Of a stretch of DNA of 64,000 bases, positions 60,594-64,000 are shown one piece after another. A program made the translations under genes and the position numbers. The notes under the pieces are model-generated. The model was not told the origin of the DNA. It worked only from the letters and a program-made list of their open reading frames with translations, and did not search any database. The stretch's first letter is position 1; each line of letters starts with the position of its first letter. Origin of the DNA: an uncultured Rhodospirillaceae bacterium (GTDB lineage: Bacteria > Pseudomonadota > Alphaproteobacteria > CAAGCB01 > CAG-977); NCBI GenBank assembly GCA_900550445.1, contig URSF01000006.1, positions 1 to 64,000 of the forward strand. Direction: 5' to 3'.

Positions 60594-60640
60594 TTAAAGA
60601 AATCAGCCTACCCTAAAAGGGTAACATCTGATTTCTTTAA
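60594..60640. terminator. Near-perfect large hairpin between FYDLN gene and Sel1 gene
   Basis: TTAAAGAAATCAG (60594-60606) and CTGATTTCTTTAA (60628-60640) are exact complements (13 base pairs). Inside them TACCC and GGGTA form a second stem. It lies after the FYDLN gene stop and 17 bases before the Sel1 gene start, both on the - strand. It may end the FYDLN transcript or form a leader structure. No clear T tract follows on the - strand. Confidence 0.55.
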
Positions 60641-60671
60641 TTTCCAGTTTTAATTCGGAAAAGGAATAAAA

Positions 60672-61004
60672 TTATTCTTCGCCTTTTTCGACGTTATCCA
60701 TGACTTCGGCCATATCGTGATGGTCGTCGCCCAGATCGGAAGCGTCTTCGATCAATTCCAATTCATCGTCGCCCGCTTCTTCAAAAACAGATTCTTCGGC
60801 CGCAATATTTTCCAGATCTTCATGAACTTTCCCTTTGACGCCGCGTTTGGATTTGCCGGCCATCATCGCCTGCAGGCGCAGGAATTCTTCCACAGACAGG
60901 GTGTCGCCGCAATGCGGACATTTGATCGGATCTTTGCCCAAATCGTAAAAACGTTCGCCGCACTGCAAACAAATACGCTTTGTTCCCCATTCAGGTTTTG
61001 ACAT
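60672..61004 (-). CDS. FYDLN-acid (TIGR02300-like) zinc-ribbon protein
   Basis: A 110-residue protein of a small alphaproteobacterial family. The N-terminal zinc ribbon has four cysteines as C-x2-C and C-x2-C (ICLQCGERFYDLGKDP and IKCPHCGD), and the name-giving FYDL is at about 16-19. The C-terminal half is strongly acidic (Glu/Asp-rich, GDDELELIEDASD). AAGGAG nine bases before the ATG at 61004 supports that start; the ATG at 61013 touches it and is too close. The gene is divergent from aroA, the normal family context. Function unknown. Confidence 0.88.
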   Translation of the reverse strand: MSKPEWGTKRICLQCGERFYDLGKDPIKCPHCGDTLSVEEFLRLQAMMAGKSKRGVKGKVHEDLENIAAEESVFEEAGDDELELIEDASDLGDDHHDMAEVMDNVEKGEE

Positions 61005-61102
61005 GTAAGACATCTCCTTTTTTCCAAAAAATATTTATTTAACGGATTTGACATGTTAGCGTTATCCGTGTCAAACAAAAAACTGCAAAAAAGTGATTTT
61101 TC

Positions 61103-62428
61103 ATGCACAAAATAATCTCTGAAAAAACAAAAGGCCTGACCGGCTGCCCGAAAATTCCCGGCGACAAGTCAATTTCCCATCGCGCGCTGATTTTGGGCGC
61201 AATAGCCGAAGGAACAACAAAAATCAACGGCCTGCTGGAAAGCGAAGACGTTCTGAACACCGCGCGGGCTTTGCAGAAACTGGGCGCCGCAATCAGCAAA
61301 GACGATTCCGGTTTATGGACGGTCGAAGGAACGGAAACGTTTAAGCAGCCGGATTCGATTCTTGACATGGGCAATTCGGGAACGGGCGTCCGGCTGTTGA
61401 TGGGTCTGCTGGCTTCCTGCCCGATCCGCGTCAGTCTGACCGGCGATCCCAGCTTGTGTTCCAGACCGATGAAAAGAATTACGGATCCCCTGTCCCAAAC
61501 GGGCGCCGTTTTTCAAACGACGGACGGCAAGCTGCCGATTACCATGCGGGGACACGCGGACGACAGACCGTTCGATTACGTGATGCCCGTCGCTTCGGCT
61601 CAGTTAAAATCCGCTTTGCTGCTGGCCGGACTGCGTAAAAAACAAACGACGACCGTTTACGAACCCGTCGCCTGCCGCGATCACACGGAACGAATGCTCA
61701 AAGCTTTCGGCGCAGATATCCGTTCGGAAAAAAACGCGGACGACGTCAACGTCATCACACTGCGCGGAGGCCGGCGGCTGAAAGCCCGCGACGTTTTTGT
61801 CCCGGCGGATATTTCATCAGCGGCATTTGCCCTTGTCGCCGCGCTGATTACCGATAATTCCGACGTCACCGTCAGAAACGTCGGGTTAAATCCGCTGCGC
61901 ACGGGAATACTGGACGTTTTATTAAAAATGGGCGCCGATATCCGTTTTGAAAACAAACGCGAAATCGCCGGAGAACCCGCGGCGGATCTGCGAGTACTGT
62001 CTTCAAAACTCAAAGGAATCGACGTTCCGGAGGAAATTGCCCCGTCCATGATTGACGAATACCCGATTCTGGCGGTTGCGGCAGCCTTTGCCGAAGGAGA
62101 AACCGTCCTGAACGGCCTGTCCGAACTGAAAGTCAAAGAAAGCGACCGTTTCCGGGCCATTATAGACGGACTGAACAAAAACGGCGTCGAATGCGCCGAA
62201 ACCGGCGGCGATTCCATACGAATCCGCGGTTTTGGAAAAAAACCTTGCGGCGGCGGACTGATTGAGGCAAAACTGGATCACCGCATCGCCATGTCTTTTA
62301 TGGTGATGGGCATGGCAAGCGAGAATCCCGTTTACATTGACGACGCTTCATCGGTTGCAACCAGTTTTCCGGAATTTATTCCTTTGATGAACACAGCAGG
62401 AGCAAACATACATGATTATTGCGATTGA
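61103..62428 (+). CDS. aroA: 3-phosphoshikimate 1-carboxyvinyltransferase (EPSP synthase)
   Basis: The sixth shikimate-pathway enzyme, joining PEP to shikimate-3-phosphate. It is 441 residues. The signature segments are PGDKSISHRALILGAIAEG, NSGTGVRLLMGLLAS, QLKSALLLAGL, IDEYPILAVAAAFAEGET and ELKVKESDRFRA. The opening loop spacing and the sequence after MGNSGTG resemble class I/II intermediates, so glyphosate sensitivity cannot be stated. The cmk start overlaps its end by 17 bases. Confidence 0.95.
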   Translation: MHKIISEKTKGLTGCPKIPGDKSISHRALILGAIAEGTTKINGLLESEDVLNTARALQKLGAAISKDDSGLWTVEGTETFKQPDSILDMGNSGTGVRLLMGLLASCPIRVSLTGDPSLCSRPMKRITDPLSQTGAVFQTTDGKLPITMRGHADDRPFDYVMPVASAQLKSALLLAGLRKKQTTTVYEPVACRDHTERMLKAFGADIRSEKNADDVNVITLRGGRRLKARDVFVPADISSAAFALVAALITDNSDVTVRNVGLNPLRTGILDVLLKMGADIRFENKREIAGEPAADLRVLSSKLKGIDVPEEIAPSMIDEYPILAVAAAFAEGETVLNGLSELKVKESDRFRAIIDGLNKNGVECAETGGDSIRIRGFGKKPCGGGLIEAKLDHRIAMSFMVMGMASENPVYIDDASSVATSFPEFIPLMNTAGANIHDYCD

Positions 62429-63071
62429 CGGCCCCGCGGCCGCGGGAAAAGGCACGCTGGCGCAAAACCTCGCCAAACATTTTTCCTACGCTTTTTTGGA
62501 TACGGGCAGACTGTACCGCGCCGTCGGTTACGCCGTTTTGCAGGCCGGCGCCGATCCTTCCGACGAAGCCGCCGCGGCCAAACAGGCGCGCGCTTTTGAT
62601 CCCAAAAGCATCAATCAGATTCTGTCCAATCCGGCTTTGCGCGACGAAGCGACCGGAAACGCCGCGTCCAAGGTCGCCGCCATTCCCGCCGTCCGCGAAG
62701 CTTTGCTGCAACTGCAAAGGGATTTTGCCGAACACCCGTTTTTTGAGGACGGCATGCCGGCCAAAGGCGCAGTGCTGGACGGCCGCGATATCGGCACCGT
62801 CGTCTGCCCGTCGGCCGATGTGAAATTTTTTGTCACCGCTTCGGCCGAAGTCCGCGCCGACCGCCGGTTCAAAGAATTGCAGGAAGCCGGCAAACCCGCC
62901 GATTATGATAAAATTCTGGCTGACATCAAAGAACGCGACGAACGCGATTCAAACCGCGCGACGGCGCCGCTGAAACCGGCCGCGGACGCTTATGTTCTGG
63001 ATACGTCGCATTTAAACGCCGTACAGGCTTTTCAGGCGGCGCTGGATTACATTGCCGTCAATCATGCGTAA
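62412..63071 (+). CDS. cmk: Cytidylate kinase
   Basis: Phosphorylates CMP and dCMP. It is 219 residues. The P-loop is IAIDGPAAAGKGTLAQNL, the nucleoside-binding segment FLDTGRLYRAVGYAVL and the lid region FVTASAEVRADRRFKEL. It overlaps aroA by 17 bases, the normal aroA-cmk-rpsA order. A terminator hairpin separates it from rpsA. Confidence 0.95.
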   Translation: MIIAIDGPAAAGKGTLAQNLAKHFSYAFLDTGRLYRAVGYAVLQAGADPSDEAAAAKQARAFDPKSINQILSNPALRDEATGNAASKVAAIPAVREALLQLQRDFAEHPFFEDGMPAKGAVLDGRDIGTVVCPSADVKFFVTASAEVRADRRFKELQEAGKPADYDKILADIKERDERDSNRATAPLKPAADAYVLDTSHLNAVQAFQAALDYIAVNHA

Positions 63072-63130
63072 AATCAAAAAAATCTGAAATAATCCGTTGC
63101 AAAAGCAGGGATTTTCATATATACAGACAG

Positions 63131-63167
63131 CGGAACCGAAGGCACGGCGGTTCCGTTGTTTTTTATG
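63131..63167 (+). terminator. Terminator between cmk and rpsA
   Basis: CGGAACCG (63131-63138) and CGGTTCCG (63148-63155) form a perfect GC-rich stem with a nine-base loop, followed by TTGTTTTTTAT. It lies 60 bases after the cmk stop and 75 bases before the rpsA start, so it should end aroA-cmk transcripts or act as an attenuator of rpsA. Confidence 0.8.
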
Positions 63168-63229
63168 TGCAGACCTCCGGATACAACCGGGCGGCATGAA
63201 TAAAAATGATGTAAAGGAAGTAAATTTAA

Positions 63230-64000
63230 ATGGTAACTAAAACAACAGCCGAAGAAATTCCGGCGATGAAAGAAAATTTTGCCGAACTGTTCAACGAAAT
63301 GTTCGGTGAAGACAAAGGGCTGGAAGGCTCCGTTGTCAAAGGCACGATCGTAGCTTTGAACGATGATTTCGTTACGATTGACGTCGGCCTGAAATCAGAA
63401 GGCCGCATTGCCCGCCGTGAATTCGGCTTTAATGCGGAAATGAAAGTCGGCGATCAGGTCGACGTGTTCATTGACCGTTACGAAGACAAAGACGGCATGG
63501 TCGTTTTGTCGCGTGAAAAAGCCCGCCGAGAAGAAGCTTGGAACGAACTGGAAAAAGCGCAGGCGAACGGCGAACGCGTTACAGGCGTTATTTTCGGCCG
63601 CGTCAAAGGCGGCTTTACGGTTGATCTGTCCGGCGCGATCGCGTTTTTGCCGGGGTCTCAGGTTGACATTCGTCCGGTACGCGACGTCGGTCCGCTGATG
63701 GGCACGCCGCAGCCGTTCCAGATTTTGAAAATGGACCGCGCCCGCGGAAACATCGTTGTTTCCCGCCGCGCCGTTTTGGAAGAAACGCGCGTCGAACAGC
63801 GTTCCGAACTGATCAAGAATTTGTCCGAAGGCCAAATTCTGGACGGCGTTGTCAAGAACATCACCGATTACGGCGCGTTCATTGACTTGGGCGGCGTTGA
63901 CGGTTTGCTGCATGTCACCGACATTGCCTGGAAACGCATTAATCACCCGTCCGAAGCGCTGACGATCGGTCAGCCCGTCAAGGTTCAGATTATCCGTTTC
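63230..64000 (+). CDS. rpsA: 30S ribosomal protein S1, N-terminal part only
   Basis: Ribosomal protein S1, which brings mRNA to the 30S subunit. Only the first 257 residues are inside the window; the gene runs off the end. S1 (OB-fold) repeats are visible at about 30-95 (GTIVALNDDFVTIDVGLKSE), 115-180 (GVIFGRVKGGFTVDLSG) and 205 onward (GVVKNITDYGAFIDLGG). AAGGAAG lies 11 bases before the ATG at 63230. The aroA-cmk-rpsA order is standard. Confidence 0.96.
   Translation, partial: MVTKTTAEEIPAMKENFAELFNEMFGEDKGLEGSVVKGTIVALNDDFVTIDVGLKSEGRIARREFGFNAEMKVGDQVDVFIDRYEDKDGMVVLSREKARREEAWNELEKAQANGERVTGVIFGRVKGGFTVDLSGAIAFLPGSQVDIRPVRDVGPLMGTPQPFQILKMDRARGNIVVSRRAVLEETRVEQRSELIKNLSEGQILDGVVKNITDYGAFIDLGGVDGLLHVTDIAWKRINHPSEALTIGQPVKVQIIRF

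Noticed and set aside
1..64000. CRISPR arrays, insertion sequences, rRNA genes, prophage or known defence systems
   Set aside because: No regularly spaced direct repeats, transposase frames, rRNA sequence, phage structural genes or defence-type operons were seen.

Overview
The window reads as chromosomal DNA of an alphaproteobacterium with moderate GC and very tight gene packing. The assignment rests on gene neighbourhoods typical of that class: fabI-aroC; a ChvI/ChvG two-component pair followed by a kinase-domain-only HprK, RapZ, a mannose-type EIIA and HPr; phoH-ybeY-lnt next to miaB; and a FYDLN-acid zinc-ribbon gene divergent from aroA-cmk-rpsA. Moderate GC, many small lipoproteins and paralogous HExxH proteins would suit an uncultured host-associated lineage (Rhodospirillales/RF32-like), but that finer placement is inference.

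Layout. 1-5.9 kb: an exported coiled-coil protein (cut by the window edge), a TerB-like protein, a DsbA-fold protein without its redox cysteines, a neurotransmitter:sodium symporter, a ClC protein and a glutathione peroxidase. 5.9-8.3 kb: two tandem paralogues of a HExxH putative metallopeptidase, each with its own sigma70-type promoter. 8.3-21.6 kb: uvrA, an HdeA-like exported protein, a metallo-beta-lactamase-fold hydrolase, a small membrane HExxH protease, glgC, serA, a RidA protein, a DUF2207 membrane protein, parE and a GNAT acetyltransferase. 21.6-22.5 kb: tRNA-Leu(CAA) followed by about 750 bases with no intact gene, holding the wreck of a YgjP-like metallopeptidase and an orphan 3' gene end with a terminator. 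22.5-26.4 kb: an HD-domain protein with an APH-like kinase, then an esterase-like hydrolase and an orphan sensor kinase with a four-cysteine PAS motif. 26.4-36.7 kb: rluE, a 3-methyladenine glycosylase, tatD, tcdA, lipoproteins, an aquaporin, a tandem Usp protein, an APH/P-loop kinase fusion, guaC, a cation-efflux protein and a DnaJ-like chaperone. 36.7-47.8 kb: fabI-aroC, sppA, an OmpA-like lipoprotein, a hydrolase, der-bamB-yfgM-like, small unknown envelope proteins and rlmN. 47.8-55 kb: the ChvIG-HprK-RapZ-EIIA-HPr-EI cluster and an ankyrin protein. 55-64 kb: a 50-residue lipoprotein coupled to lnt, then ybeY, phoH, miaB, a Sel1 protein, the FYDLN protein, aroA, cmk and rpsA (cut by the window end).

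How the parts fit. Most genes are housekeeping functions (DNA repair and topology, aromatic and serine biosynthesis, fatty-acid synthesis, tRNA/rRNA modification, ribosome assembly, outer-membrane assembly). The most coherent multi-gene circuit is at 47.8-54.1 kb. There an envelope-sensing two-component system sits directly upstream of a complete EI-HPr-EIIA phosphorelay with HPr kinase and RapZ, but no sugar-specific EIIB or EIIC, which implies a regulatory rather than transport PTS. Genes are packed to the point that several tail-to-tail pairs share stop-codon bases, three of them through one palindromic TTAA.

No CRISPR array, intact mobile element, integrase, phage module or classical defence system was seen. 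The least explained parts are the duplicated HExxH proteins, the decayed region after tRNA-Leu, the HD/kinase pair, the cysteine-motif sensor kinase, and the lnt-coupled mini-lipoprotein.
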